NCBI RefSeq assembly: GCF_945859685.1
Contig: NC_079148.1
Span: 34,917,946 to 34,981,945 of the forward strand
Source: Eupeodes corollae
Lineage: Eukaryota > Arthropoda > Insecta > Diptera > Syrphidae
Direction of reading: 5' to 3'
DNA length: 64,000 nucleotides
Part shown: piece by piece, positions 48,608 to 59,725 of the stretch
Position numbering within the stretch: the stretch's first letter is position 1
Layout: each line of letters starts with the position of its first letter
Translations under genes and position numbers: made by a program
Notes under the pieces: generated by a model
Databases searched by the model: none
What the model was told of the DNA's origin: nothing
What the model saw: the letters and a program-made list of their open reading frames with translations, nothing else

Positions 48608-49615
48608 TAAAAAAGATGCTCGGATGCGACCCACACTGATAACTTCCCATCCCGTCTGTCGATTTGTCTTGCTTAAAAGTTTGACTATTTTTTGTAGATT
48701 TAATTTTATATGAAAAAATGGACTGTTGGATTTTTATATAAAAATTACTGAATATCGAAAAGAATATTTTCTGTGAAAGAAAATAAGTTTGAAGCCAATA
48801 TTTCAAATTTTTGAAAAGATATTTCAGTCGAAAATCAATTTTTACGAACTTTTGTTAATTTTTTCGGTTTTTAATTTTTTGTACAAAAACTATCAATTCG
48901 ATTTTTCTCAAAATTTGCCCTAATGTTATTAACAATATTTCTTATAAGATAAAATTAGTTTGAAGCCAATATTTCAAATTTTTAAAGAGATATTTAAGTC
49001 GAAAATTATTTTTACCAACTTTTGTTAATTTTGTTTAGGTTTTTAATTTTTTGTAAAAAAATGTCAGTTCGATTTTTTTTTTTAATTTGTCTTTATGTTG
49101 GAAACAATATTTCTTATAAGTAAAAATTAAATAGAAGCTATTATCTCAAATTTTTGAAAAGATATTTGAGTCGAAAATCATTTTTTACCAACTTTTGTTA
49201 ATTTTATTTCGGTTTTTAATTTTTTGTAAAAAAAAATGTCGATTCGATTTTTCTCAAAATTTATTAGATGTCAAAAACATTATTCTTCGTTGCATAAAAT
49301 TGTTTTAGACATGAAATCACATTTTAGTCGTAAAATTTTGGGGGAGACAAGTTTTTTTTCAGTTTTTTTGATTTATAAAAAAAAACTTTGAATGGATTTT
49401 TTTTTCAAAAAATATGTTTCTTTGATATCACGTTATAATATATTATATTAAATTTAATTGAAGTCTCTAGCGTTTTTGGTTCGTAAGATATTTAGGGTTA
49501 ACCAAAATTTTCACTTTTTTTTCAAACTGCTATGGTAAAAAAACCACCCACGCAATTTTCTTGAGAGCCCTTTCTGCATCTTTCTGCCTTATTATCTGTA
49601 AAACAAAATTCGTTA
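48608..49615 (-). repeat. repeat A copy joined to a LINE ORF1
   Basis: The 3' end GGATGCGACCCACACTGATA is at 48621-48640. About four internal units follow, then the middle block (TTGGTTCGTAAGATATTTAG, TTATCTGTAAAACAAAATT). It stops at 49615, where the LINE gag sequence begins. The 5' quarter of the repeat, including the palindrome, is missing, so a deletion joined the two. Confidence 0.8.
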
Positions 49616-50320
49616 CAAGCGATGAGTTTGACATGACCTTGATGCCAACCCCAATCGCTTGTTACTGGTGGTGGACCCGGATGCTCTCTCATGACTTTGA
49701 GAAAGCCAGCCGAAAGCCCCAGTTTCACCATCTGCCAACGGTCAGAAGTAATCGTGCCATCAATATTGCTCCAATCAATGGCCGCGACTATGATCTTTTT
49801 AGGCTCTTTAAGTACATCACTAAATGGTTTAGTGAGAAGTGCTCTGGCCATTTGGTGTTCTGCACTTTTGGCTTTTTAGGGACGGGAGTGGGCTCCTCCA
49901 AAGACCTTTGTCGTTTTGACGAGGAGTCATAGCGACTAGTTTTATCTAGAATGGATTTAGCCCACTCCTGCCTCTTGCTAAGGATGGGATTACTTCCATC
50001 CTCCAATGTTGAACCAGATGATTTTAGAATCCTCATCGCATAGCGCCGTTGTTTATATGAGCTCCTAGGAGCATTCTGGAGAGGTTTACTCGCTTTGGTA
50101 TAGTGGAAAGATTATTATTCACGAACTTTCCACTACCGACCTGAGAAAGCGTTTTAGTCAGTGATACATCCTTTACCATACCGGAAAATGGGCAGTGACT
50201 TGGCACATGCCCTTCTCTGGTGTTTGGCACAAGAGTAACGACAGCTGACGTTGCTGTCGAACTGCCGCCTGGTGTAGCTGGAGTACCGGCACTGGTTTGA
50301 CGATTTTGCTTCGGGTTTAG
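49616..50320 (-). pseudogene. LINE ORF1 (gag-like, DUF4780-type), frameshifted
   Basis: Minus-strand segments in order: TSAGTPATPGGSSTATSAVV-like Ser/Thr-rich N-terminus (near 50290-50230), NTREGHVPSHCPFSGMVKDV (50227-50168), RQEWAKSILDKTSRYDSSSK and RQRSLEEPTPVPKKPKVQNT (49980-49860). The globular C-terminal domain is MARALLTKPFSDVLKEPKKI, AAIDWSNIDGTITSDRWQMV and GPPPVTSDWGWHQGHVKLIA (49851-49620). The last domain, with its D-x-S-N-x-D-G-x-I-x-x-x-R-W pattern, matches what is called DUF4780 in insect LINE ORF1 proteins, which bind the element's RNA. At least two frameshifts are present and no polymerase follows. Confidence 0.75.
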
Positions 50321-50750
50321 TTTTTGTTTTTGTTTTGTTTATACATTTGGATTCCCACGAGTAGGCGAAGTAAAAAAGGGGGGTCCATCTGTGCAGAGAT
50401 CCGCTTACACAGATAAGGCTAGCTAATCCGGAGGTCGCCTGGTATCCGGATAATCCGTTAACGACTGAGCTATTTTTAGAAATTGGGCCCTCAGCCTTGC
50501 TGATCATCGGCACGGGTCGTATAACACCTTAGATCCAGCTCAATTGGGAAGTTGAAGGGAGGGATATGTATTGGAAAAGGAGAGACGAACAGCAATTAAG
50601 CCATAAGCGTCCCAGGAAGGAAGCAGGGTATTGACAGACAGTGATGCACTATACAGTCAGGGAATAAGGAGCCATCAGCCAGCATAGTAGCACAAAGCCG
50701 ATGTAGGAGGTGGTAAGAATTGGGAAGGGGAGGGGCGAGCGACCTTAAGT
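50320..50750 (-). other. probable 5' leader of the LINE with ORF1 at 49616
   Basis: Less AT-rich than its surroundings and directly upstream of the ORF1 fragment on the minus strand. It has no open frame of its own that fits. Composition changes back to AT-rich near 50750-50790, which I take as the approximate 5' end of the element. Confidence 0.45.
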
Positions 50751-50754
50751 TTCA

Positions 50755-51640
50755 GGGCTCTTCTGGAGAAATAATTCCCGAGAATCATTGACCTTATATA
50801 TATGCAAATAAAATAAAAATATAAATTAATCGAAAAATTGGTATACAAAGTGATAATAATGAGTATAAAAAGAAAACTATAGCAGAAATATTTAAGGTAT
50901 TTGAGATAGGTAGGGGTTAACATTGCTAAATAAAAGCTCAACATAATTTCCATTCCGTTATTTATTTTGTTTGTATATTAAAAGCAACATCAAATGGTTA
51001 CTAACAACAAAATATTTTGACCTAGTAATATCGAAGATACCAACATACCGATGCACATGTACCTTTGGATACGTTTGAATATCATAATTTAAGGAGAAAA
51101 TAGAGGGTTGGGTAAAGAATTTCATAAATTCTTGTAGCACTAAAGAAAGAATCCTTGTATTTAATAATAGGTATGACCGACGTTATACTCAAAGGTTAGG
51201 TGCTTTATATTTTTAGAAGATTGAATATTACAATTTAATTTCTTTGAAACAGCGAATAAATATTTCAAAGTATGAAAAATTAGTGATAGGGAAATTTTTT
51301 TTTGGGAAGTTTTCAAAGTTGAGTGTCAACCTAACAAAATTATAAATATTCTTTAAGTAAAACACCAATTTGAATGTCTCTTCTCAAAATGTTTTGGTAT
51401 CTTCTAATTTTCTGTTCATAAGCTAGTCGTAAATTATTTATCAAAGCTTTAAATTCTAAGCTTTTTTTCTGTTTCGTTAACTTCGTTTCAAATAAGGTGA
51501 CCTTCTTTCAGAAAGCTTGTTTAAAGACCTTTTTTGAATTTATTACTGACTTAAATTGTAACTAGGGCTGAATTATTTTTGACAGCTTTAAAGTCGTACA
51601 ATGTTTTTTTTTTTCGTTCACCAAACTTTATGAGAGAGAG
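50755..51640. other. AT-rich stretch, no gene seen
   Basis: No supported feature. Confidence 0.4.
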
Positions 51641-51932
51641 GTAGTAGAGTAGTAACGTGATGGTAGGACTATCAGGCCAGAGGTCTTGAGTTCAATCACT
51701 GCCTGTTCGATCTAAACCTTTTTTTTCACAGGTAGAGCCTTTTGCGACGAATTGATAAATGCTCCAAGAATAATTCTTGTCATAAAAAGTGCTTTCTAAA
51801 TGAGCCGTTCGAATTCGTCTGAAAACTATAGGTCAGCTCCATCCCTGTTAACATTACTCGCATCCAGGAATAGTTGAGAGCTTTAAGTCACTTGGCCCTA
51901 TTTCTCAATAAACTGTTACGCCAACTAATGTA
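51640..51932 (+). repeat. tRNA-like SINE copy
   Basis: An A-box-like GTAGTAACGTGATGG (near 51645) and a B-box-like GAGTTCAATCACTG (51687-51700) sit about 35 bp apart, as in tRNA-derived SINEs. The body then runs to GTTACGCCAACT. Positions 51680-51795 match 11277-11400 in the same orientation. Positions 51834-51930 match 9515-9605 in inverted orientation. A SINE has no protein and depends on a LINE for movement. Confidence 0.65.
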
Positions 51933-52074
51933 TTAGTTTTTTAAACTTTTAAAGGACCACTAGCCTAGTTAATTGAATAGTACTGACGAAGTTTGCCACA
52001 CATTTTAATTTTATTCATTTACAAACCCTTCCTCAAAAACAAATGAATTCACCAGCAATTTTTGTTTTTGTTTT

Positions 52075-52990
52075 TATAATAATCACGCTACCCTTATTAT
52101 GCAGAGGCACAATGTGAGCACTATGGATGAGGAGAGAGGGTTTAAAAGCAGATGTCGGTGCTCATTGGTTTTGAATTCCTGAATATGGTAATGAATAGGA
52201 AAGACAGAGTGTGGTAAGGCATTCCATATTCGCGTAGTACGGCTAAAGAACGAATCTCTGTATTTGACAGTACGACCAAAGTTGGGCTTGAAGGTATATT
52301 GATGAGCATTCCTAGAAGTGCGAGTATTACGTTTGAACTGTTTAAGGGGAGGAATGCAACTGGCTATTTCCCTAGAGCATAAGCCGTTCAAATAACGGTA
52401 AAAAAGGGTCAGACAAGAGACCTTACAACGATGTTCAAGTGAAGTAAATGAACTTATGATGATATTATCATCTATCAATTTAAATGCTCTACGCTCAATA
52501 CTATCCAAGAGGCTTAAGTAAGTTGCAGGAGCACCAGCCCAGATATGGGAGTTATACTCAAGCTTTGGAAGTATGTAAGTCTTGAAGATAACAGCCAGAT
52601 CAGAAGGGGTGAAAAATTTCTTGCATGCCTAAAGAAACCCTAACACCTTGCGGCATTTTTGGCAACGGGCGTATGTGATCATTCCACAAGTGTTGATTGG
52701 TGACACTCATACCGAGAATATCGAGGTGTTCAGTCTCATTGATGCAAGTGCCATCCATGGATAATGGCAATGGGGGTATATCTCGCTTTAACGATACAAG
52801 ACAGCATTGGGTTTTTAAAGCATTAAATTCCACGCGGTTTTTAAATCCCCATTGAACAATGCTGTTTAAGTCGGAATTTAATGAGCGTATCATACTTTGT
52901 CGTTGCAGTTCCATATCCGAAAAAGAGGGGTGTGAGTCTGAAAACGAATATGAAAAGCTAAGAGTACTATCGTCAGCGAAACAAAACGAC
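52075..52990 (-). pseudogene. LINE family S copy 2: RT end and C-terminus
   Basis: The minus strand starts at RT motif C FADDSTLSFSYSFSD (about 52985-52940). It continues ELQRQSMIRSLNSDLNSIVQ, WGFKNRVEFNALKTQCCLVS, and LPLSMDGTCINETEHLDILG (52913-52710). The next block is SDLAVIF, YILPKLEYNSHIWAGAPATY (about 52597-52520). The C-terminal domain is LDSIERRAFKLIDDNIIISS ... FGRTVKYRDSFFSRTTRIWN (52510-52220). One frameshift lies near 52600. The 3' end (TTATTATAAAAAC on the minus strand near 52080) matches the 3' end of copy 1 at 38490 just before its poly-A tail. Everything upstream of motif C is missing, as expected from 5' truncation. Confidence 0.82.
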
Positions 52991-53435
52991 GAGCAAAACG
53001 ATTAACTAAGATTTAAACTTATGACGCTGCCATATTTTGACATCTCACTATTGGGTCCTCTTGTAACACCCTTTACGTGCGTTATAATGAAACTGGTGAC
53101 AAAATGACACTTGTTTGAACAAGTAAGTGATGGAAAACGTCGAAACGTAGTTCACAAGCAATTAGAATATTACTGCGTAGGGATGATGAAACTTCTTAAA
53201 ACTTTGGAATTGACTTTATATATATTTTTTTTATATTATAAGGATTTAAATTTTAATTTATCCGGATTCTCATCAAAAAATAATCTTCTTTTATGAGGCA
53301 CATTTTTAATTTAGAGGCTACGTTCTCTTCATTCTCAAGGTCATTGTTTGTTGCACTTCTTATTTGGAAATTAGGTAATTTGTCTATCACTGAGAACTTT
53401 TCTTATAAAGTTACCAAATAGCCCTCTCAAGGTGA
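52990..53435. other. non-coding spacer
   Basis: No gene recognised. A short AT-rich plus-strand frame at 53111-53296 looks random. Confidence 0.35.
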
Positions 53436-53439
53436 CAAA

Positions 53440-54651
53440 AAACTGACTGGGCTTCATACAGGAACTCATTACAGAGTTTACTAGAACCTGGACTATCTAG
53501 TCCTTCCTCTAATGCTTACGAACTTGACAACAAAGTCAATGACCTTACCTCAGCTATGAACAGATCGCTAGAAATTGCTTGTCCACTTATATACATAAGA
53601 GGAAAGAGGAAACCACAATGGTGGGCCTCAGATCTTGACTCGCTCCAGGAAGGAATGCAGGAAACTTTTCAACCGGGCCAAAGCTGCAAGATAAGCCTCT
53701 CATTGGGACTCCTACAAAGAATCCCTAAGAATCTACAAGAAGGCACTAAGGAAATCCAAGTGATCTTTTTGGCGATCCTTCTGTGGCATTATAAAAGAAA
53801 CTTCTGAATCCTCTAGGTTACGGAAAATTCTTTCAACTAATCCAGCTATGCCAAGCTGCTTGAAAAATACAGACGGCTCCTGGACAAATTCAAGTAATGA
53901 ATCGCTGAACTTACTATTGGACACTCACTTTCCTGGTAGTTCTCTTACCGAAACTTGCAATAGTTTTATACGATCAAGTTCAAATACAACATATCCACAA
54001 GGTCTAATCACAAAGGATAAACTACAATGGACTCTCAACAGCTTCAAACCATTTAAAGCTGAAGGACCAGATGGAATAATACCAGCCGAATTACAAAAGA
54101 CTTCTGATATAATTGCACCAATCATTGAGGCAATTTTTACCAGCTGCCTTTACCTGGTCCATGTTCCCTCGGCATGCAGAGAAGTTAAAGTTGTTTTTAT
54201 ACCTAAAGCAGGTAAATGCTCCCAAATCAACCCTAAAGATCTACGACCTATAAGTCTATCATCATTCCTTCTTAAGACCCTGGAAAGATTGATTGATATC
54301 AATTTAAGGGCACGTATCGATACAAGACTTCTGTCTTCGTCTCAACATGCCTACTGTAAGGGTAAATCGGTGGAAACAGCGTTACACACTTTAGTACGCA
54401 CCGTCAAATATTCCCTCCATCATAAAGAGTTCACTATGGTTGCTTTCCTTGACATCGAAGGTGCCTTTAAAAACGTGGACACATCTGCAATCACATCAGC
54501 ACTAACATCTCTAAATGTAGAGAGTTCGCTTCGGGAGCTAATTCATTTAATGCTTACTAGCAAAATAATTAACTCAAAACTGGGCAACACTTCTAGTAGA
54601 CGATTCGTTAGAGGGACACCGCAAGGTGGAGACTGCTTTAGAAAGGTATAA
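53440..54651 (+). pseudogene. LINE linker and N-terminal RT half
   Basis: The linker AYELDNKVNDLTSAMNRSLE and PQWWASDLDSLQE lies at 53510-53655, followed by frameshifts. From 53848 a 267-codon frame is open. It reads FKPFKAEGPDGIIPAELQKT, VVFIPKAGKCSQINPKDLRP, ISLSSFLLKTLERLID, QHAYCKGKSVETALHTLVRT, then motif A VAFLDIEGAFKNVDTSAITS with its catalytic Asp (about 54440-54500). It ends with VRGTPQGGDCFRKV, where motif B (TPQGG) breaks off. Motif C (YADD) is absent because of the deletion, so there is no active polymerase. Confidence 0.82.
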
Positions 54652-54659
54652 ACAGGGAT

Positions 54660-55650
54660 AAGCTAAACAAAGTCCAACGTTCAGCTTGCCTATGTATAAG
54701 CGGATCACTTCACGCGACCCCGTCTGCGGCACTGGACACCTAGCTCTACCTTACACCTCTTGACATATTTAGCAAACAAATAGCTGCAAGCTCTGCTATT
54801 CGCCTCAAAGCTTCGTCGCAGTGGACTAACAACAACATTGGACACTCCGTAATTCTAAGGTACTTAGAATCAATTCCAAAGCACACAGACTACACCATCC
54901 CGCAACTGCAATTCGACAGAAATTTAAAGATTTCTATACCTACCAGATCTTTTTGGGAGGATAGGACATTCTTGGAGGATGAGTCAATCCATTTTTACAC
55001 AGATGGGTCAAAAACAAAAGAACGGGTTGGTGGAGGTGTGTATTCTGAACGACTGAAATTAAGTCTCTCATTTTGCCTTCCCAATCATTGTAGCGTGTTC
55101 CAGGCTGAACTTTTGGCGATTAAAGAAGTCTTGTCTTGGCTCAAAGAAAACGTGATTTCAACATCTGATGTCCGTATTTTCCTTGACAGCTAGGCCGCTA
55201 TCAAATCTTTTGACTCTGTCTCTACAAACTCTATAACAGTTCATAACTGTCCATCGTCTCTAATGGAGATGGCACAACAGTTTGATATTCATCTTTGCTG
55301 GGTGCCAGGCCATAGAGACATTCCAGGTAACTGTAAGGCAGATGAACTCGCCAGGAACGGTACAGTACAGCCTATCCTACCACGTTTGGCAAGTACTGGC
55401 ATGCCAATCGCTACTTGTAAACTGTTGCTAATGCAAGACGCTGTGAGGAGGACAGGTACCAGGTGGAACAACATCACCACGTGTTAAGTCACAAAAAACA
55501 TCTGGCCAACACTGGATTTAAAACGTTCAAGGTGCTTGCGCTCTCTAAGCAGATCGCATATAAGCTCGATAATAGGTGTCATAACCGGACACTGTCTGAT
55601 AGGAAAGCTCGCCACGAGACTAGGCTTATTCGCAAGTGACTTTTGCAGAA
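54660..55650 (+). pseudogene. LINE RNase H domain and C-terminus
   Basis: After the deletion the frame resumes with KVQRSACLCISGSLHATPSA and PLDIFSKQIAASSAIRL, the standard post-RT block. RNase H then follows. HFYTDGSKTKERVGGGVYSE gives the first catalytic Asp, VFQAELLAIKEVLSWL the Glu, and VRIFLDS the second Asp; a stop TAG at 55191-55193 follows directly. LCWVPGHRDIPGNCKADELA carries the His/Asp end of the fold. The domain would degrade the RNA strand after reverse transcription. Catalytic residues survive, but stops at 54740, 55191 and 55485 make it non-functional as a whole. The C-terminus ends RHETRLIRK near 55638. Confidence 0.85.
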
Positions 55651-55689
55651 GCTGTATATATCTTTACATTAAAGAGTTTGTTGCTTAAC

Positions 55690-57699
55690 TTGGTATACGA
55701 CTAAATTCAGTTTATGACAACTAATTACCAATTAATAAATGGCAATCTTATAAACCCTGAGTCATTGAATCAACAAGTTTGATACTGTCTTTTTGGAAAG
55801 AATTTATTTTTAAATTCAATTAAAGATGGTTTCAAACTCATCGAAATGTGCAACAAATAAAATGGATTTCAAGAATCTAACTCTGTTAGTTGCTTTATTG
55901 TATATTTGCTAGTTTATATCGTTCAATCCGCTGTATGATTAACACTAAAATGTTTTGTTTGTAAGTGCATTATTCTTTTTGCATTAACTTCATGTTAAAA
56001 CGTTTTGTTAAATGACAATTCTCTTAAATTATTTTCTCTTAAAGAAACTATAAATGCGTGACCAAATGAAATTAATATTACTTGTGTGTTACAACTTTAT
56101 AGCTTAGCATTTTTAATAAAACCCTGTTATTGATTCACAAGAAATGTTCTTTAACCAACTAAACCATACATAACAAATACCATATCATGAAGTTGACCTT
56201 AAGCCTTTTACAAGAAAATAAAAACCCATAACAATACTCACATGCAATCGTAGTTTTCCGGTCTATAGTTTTTGTATAGGTACAACGTCTAGGTACGTTA
56301 GATTCGTCTTGGTTTTGGTTTCTACCAAATGTACACGTATATAGAAGGATAATCCTTGTAATCCTCTTCACAAAGTTTCCATCTGTGTTTCAGATGTCCA
56401 AAAAGGATCATCGTATATAGTTTAGTGTGTTGTGTGGTGGGGTTGAACTTTCTCGGCATTTTCACATGTAATTAATTATAATTTGACACAGTGTCTCTTA
56501 TTTTAACATGAAGTTGGTAAATGTATTGTATTTATATGCATTTCCCACACGTATATCCCCATATATTTATATAATCCTACAAAACTAAGTTACATTTCTA
56601 TTTCATTTCATACAGTCAAAACAAAGTGACATAGAGCATACAATTGTGGTCCTAGACAATAATCCTTATTATAAAGTTAACACCAATGACGGACATTTTC
56701 ATTATTTGTATTATGAAGGGTTTCATTATGAACTAGACACAATAATTTTACAGCTTTCAATTAATTTAATTCGAAATAAGATTAAGTAAGAATTGTTGGT
56801 TACTTGTTGCTTACGAAGTCAGATTAAAGACTCCATTGGCCCAATAAGATAGAATGTACCAACAACAAAAGCTTTAGTCCTGTGTTGGGCTTCTGATGCC
56901 TACTTAAAAGTAAATATATTTGAACCTTATTTATCCAAAAATAGTGACATTATGATGGGCGAGTCATGAATACCTTTAACTCTTATGTATGTATTTTCTT
57001 TGGTTTAAAAAGTGTTGTTCTTTTTGTGTTTTTCATTATGAAAATCCTAAAACTTTTTTAACTTTATTGCTACCCTGAAGATTTTAGAATAAGAAAAAAA
57101 TATTTAAAATCTTTTTAAATTACTTTTTTGAAGGTCTTACTTCTATAAAAGCGGTATTGCTAAAACGCCATTTCTTTCACTTTTTAAATCTCATTTGACA
57201 AAGATTCACCCTTTAATTTGTATCAACTAACAACAAGCTATACAGAATCATAATCATTAGCATTACTATTGAAATAAAAATAGTTGCGATATGTTATTCC
57301 TCGTAAACCAATTCAAACGTAGAAAACATGTCCAAGGACAAGAGTATAACTTTGGCCAAAATGTTTTTTTCGTCGAAAAAAATAAAATAAATAAAAAAAC
57401 ACTCAGTTCTAAAAATCACAATAAGATTCACTTTTTCGGTCACAAGAATTTACTCTTAAAGTTGATTGTTATTATTCACTTAAATCTTATAAACTTTTAA
57501 TAATTTTATTTTAATGGTATTCTTATTAAAGTTACCATTTCTCATAAAAATTTTAATACCCGTAAAATATAAATAGGTGTACAATATTTAGTGAAATGTG
57601 TGTAGCTTGGTACATTGTTGTATGGACCATATCACATTACGAATAGTTATATCAACTTTATAAAATAATAACATCAAAATATTCAACACGAAATATATA
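55690..57699. other. AT-rich stretch, no gene seen
   Basis: No repeat or gene recognised. The plus-strand frame at 57291-57500 is Lys/Asn-rich, typical of chance frames in AT-rich DNA. Confidence 0.4.
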
Positions 57700-58197
57700 C
57701 ATAACGAATTTCCTTTCAAATATTTGAGATATTGACTTCAAATTGATTTTGTCTTATAAAAAATATTGTTTTCAACATTCTGTAAAATTTTGAGATACAT
57801 CTAATAGACAGTTTTTATTAAGCAGTCTATTTTTATAAAAATCCAACCGTCAATTTTTTCATACAAAACTAAAATCTACAATAATTAATAATACACCAAA
57901 TTAATACAGTGAAGGTATTGGCTTAAAGGTGATTTCATTCTGTGGTAAATTTGGTCAAAACTTTCAAGAAATGGTACCAAAATTGGTTTTCGACAAAAAA
58001 TATCGTAAGCAAAAATAAATTTTAAAATCAAACTAATTCATCATTTTGCAAAATATTGTTGGTAATTTTTAAATTTTTAGAATAATTCAACTCACAACTT
58101 TTTTAAAAAAACACAAAAACCTACAAAACTTTCAAGAAAGACAAGTTGACAGAGAGGATGGGAAGTTATCAGTGTGGGACACATCCCATCCTCTTTT
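57700..58197 (+). repeat. repeat A copy, 3' half, diverged
   Basis: Begins in an internal unit (CAAATATTTGAGATATTGAC), has about two worn units, and ends GATGGGAAGTTATCAGTGTG and ACATCCCATCCTC at 58158-58192. Confidence 0.78.
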
Positions 58198-58489
58198 TAA
58201 TATTAAAATTAAAATAAATAAAATATTAAATAAAAGTTGAAAGGGGATTCAAGTAATCCGATTTTTTTTTTAATTTTTGAAAGACCAAAACAAAGAATTG
58301 AATATTTGAATTTTCGATTTTTTAAGAATTTTTGTATTAACTTGGAATCTAGTAAATCTCTGTTTTGCTATAGAAGAGTCCTCCTTCTTCTCAGGAACTA
58401 TTGAATTGACTTTTTTTTTAATTAACTTATTATATTTCTGAGTACTAATTATGTGCAATTTAAAACAAAATTTAACAATTTTTTTAGGG

Positions 58490-58850
58490 CAAAGCGAATA
58501 AAATTATGTTGAATGGATTCAATACGTTTTCAATGAATTTTGTAATAGGGAGTCCATACCCGAGAGCATATTCAAGATGAGGACGGAGATAGCAATTATA
58601 CAAAGAAAGAGTAAAATAGGGATCATTGAACTCCTTTGCCCAGCGTTTTATAAAACCAAGCATAGAACTTGCTTTATTAACAGTAAAATTAATGTTATGT
58701 GTAAGCTCTAAGTTGGATCAGAAATGAACACCTAAATCTATAAATGTGGAGACGCGACAGAGTTTTTGCTGTGATATACAGTAGGCAAATGGTAATCATG
58801 TGCATTCAAGAGGACACAAGCGTCTACAGGTTTTTTTTTCATCACCTCTG
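58490..58850 (-). pseudogene. LINE post-RT fragment, minus strand
   Basis: Reading leftwards: FIKRWAKEFNDPYFTLSLYN then CYLRPHLEYALGYGLPITKF and IENVLNPFNIILF (about 58660-58490). This is the L-G-F-I-x-R-x-x-x-E-F ... L-Y-x-x-x-x-R-P-x-L-E-Y block after the RT domain of Jockey/CR1-like LINEs. It carries stops and is cut off to the right by the family R copy starting at 58871. It may belong with the LINE at 34950-36275, but there is no overlap to prove it. Confidence 0.68.
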
Positions 58851-58873
58851 TCTATCACATGATATTTTAGGTC

Positions 58874-59725
58874 CCATAACCGACCACGTGCGGCCGAAGA
58901 ATTAGCGGAGGCTCTAGACTATTATAAAGCAGACATCACCGCCATCCAGGAAATACGATGGGATGGGCCGGGCAAAAAGAGTATGAAAAACTGCGATATT
59001 TACTATGGTGACTGCTATCACAAAAACCAACAGCGCTTATTTGGATGCGGCTTCGTCATTGGAGCCAGACTTAGGGAAGAAGTCTTGAGCTATAGGTGCA
59101 TCAATGAGCGCCTCATGACCATACGCATCAAGGCTAAATTCGGCAACATTAGCCTGATATGCGCACACGCCCCTACAGAAGAGAAAAACGACAACACCAA
59201 AGATATGTTCTTCGAGCTCCTAGACAAAAAATATGAGCAGAGTCCTAGCTACGACCAACACAATGCATCGAAAACCATTGGCAACATTGCCAAGATGCAA
59301 TCAGAAAAGCCGCCTCTGATGTGCTGGGTTTCAAGCAGTTACCAACAAGGAACCTCTGGTTTGATGAGGTATGTCGGCAGGCAAATGCAGCCAAACAACA
59401 GGCATGCAAGGCGGCGCTGCATAAAAGGACGAGAGCTGCTTATGAGCTCTATGAGCAGAAGAGGCGAGAGGAATGCCGACTTCTCAGAAGGAAAAAGAGA
59501 GGGCATGAGAAGCGTGCGGTCGAAGATGTTGAGAGGTATTAGAGCAGGAATGAGGTTCAAAAAGTTTTATGAACAGGTGAAACGAAATTCACAGGTACAT
59601 AAACCTAGAACCGAAGGCTGCAAAGACGTAAATGGAAACATCATAGTGGAACCGCAGTCAATGCTGAGGATATGGAAGGACCACTTCTGCAGACTGTATA
59701 ACGGCGACGACGAACTGAATTAAGC
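58874..59725 (+). pseudogene. family R endonuclease remnant and linker
   Basis: Opens RPRAAEELAEALDYYKADIT and IQEIRWDGPGKKSMKNCDIY, then NISLICAHAPTEEKNDNTKD up to YEQSPSYD at about 59250. A deletion then removes the catalytic GDFN and SDH blocks that copy 3 retains and shifts the frame. The linker continues in another frame as LGFKQLPTRNLWFDEVCRQA and RRKKRGHEKRAVEDVERY (59321-59540), with a stop at 59540, and then FYEQVKRNSQVHKPRTEGCK to DDELN* at 59720. The endonuclease is therefore absent in effect. Confidence 0.85.

Larger units (their letters stand above)
53440..55680 (+). mobile_element. RNase H-bearing LINE (I/R1-like), internally deleted
   Basis: Holds a linker, the first half of the reverse transcriptase and an RNase H domain, all on the plus strand. 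The region from RT motif B to the start of the post-RT part has been removed near 54640. A second, tiny copy of its C-terminus occurs at 12497-12605. RNase H after the RT is found in I, R1, LOA and related groups, so the clade is tentative. Confidence 0.82.
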
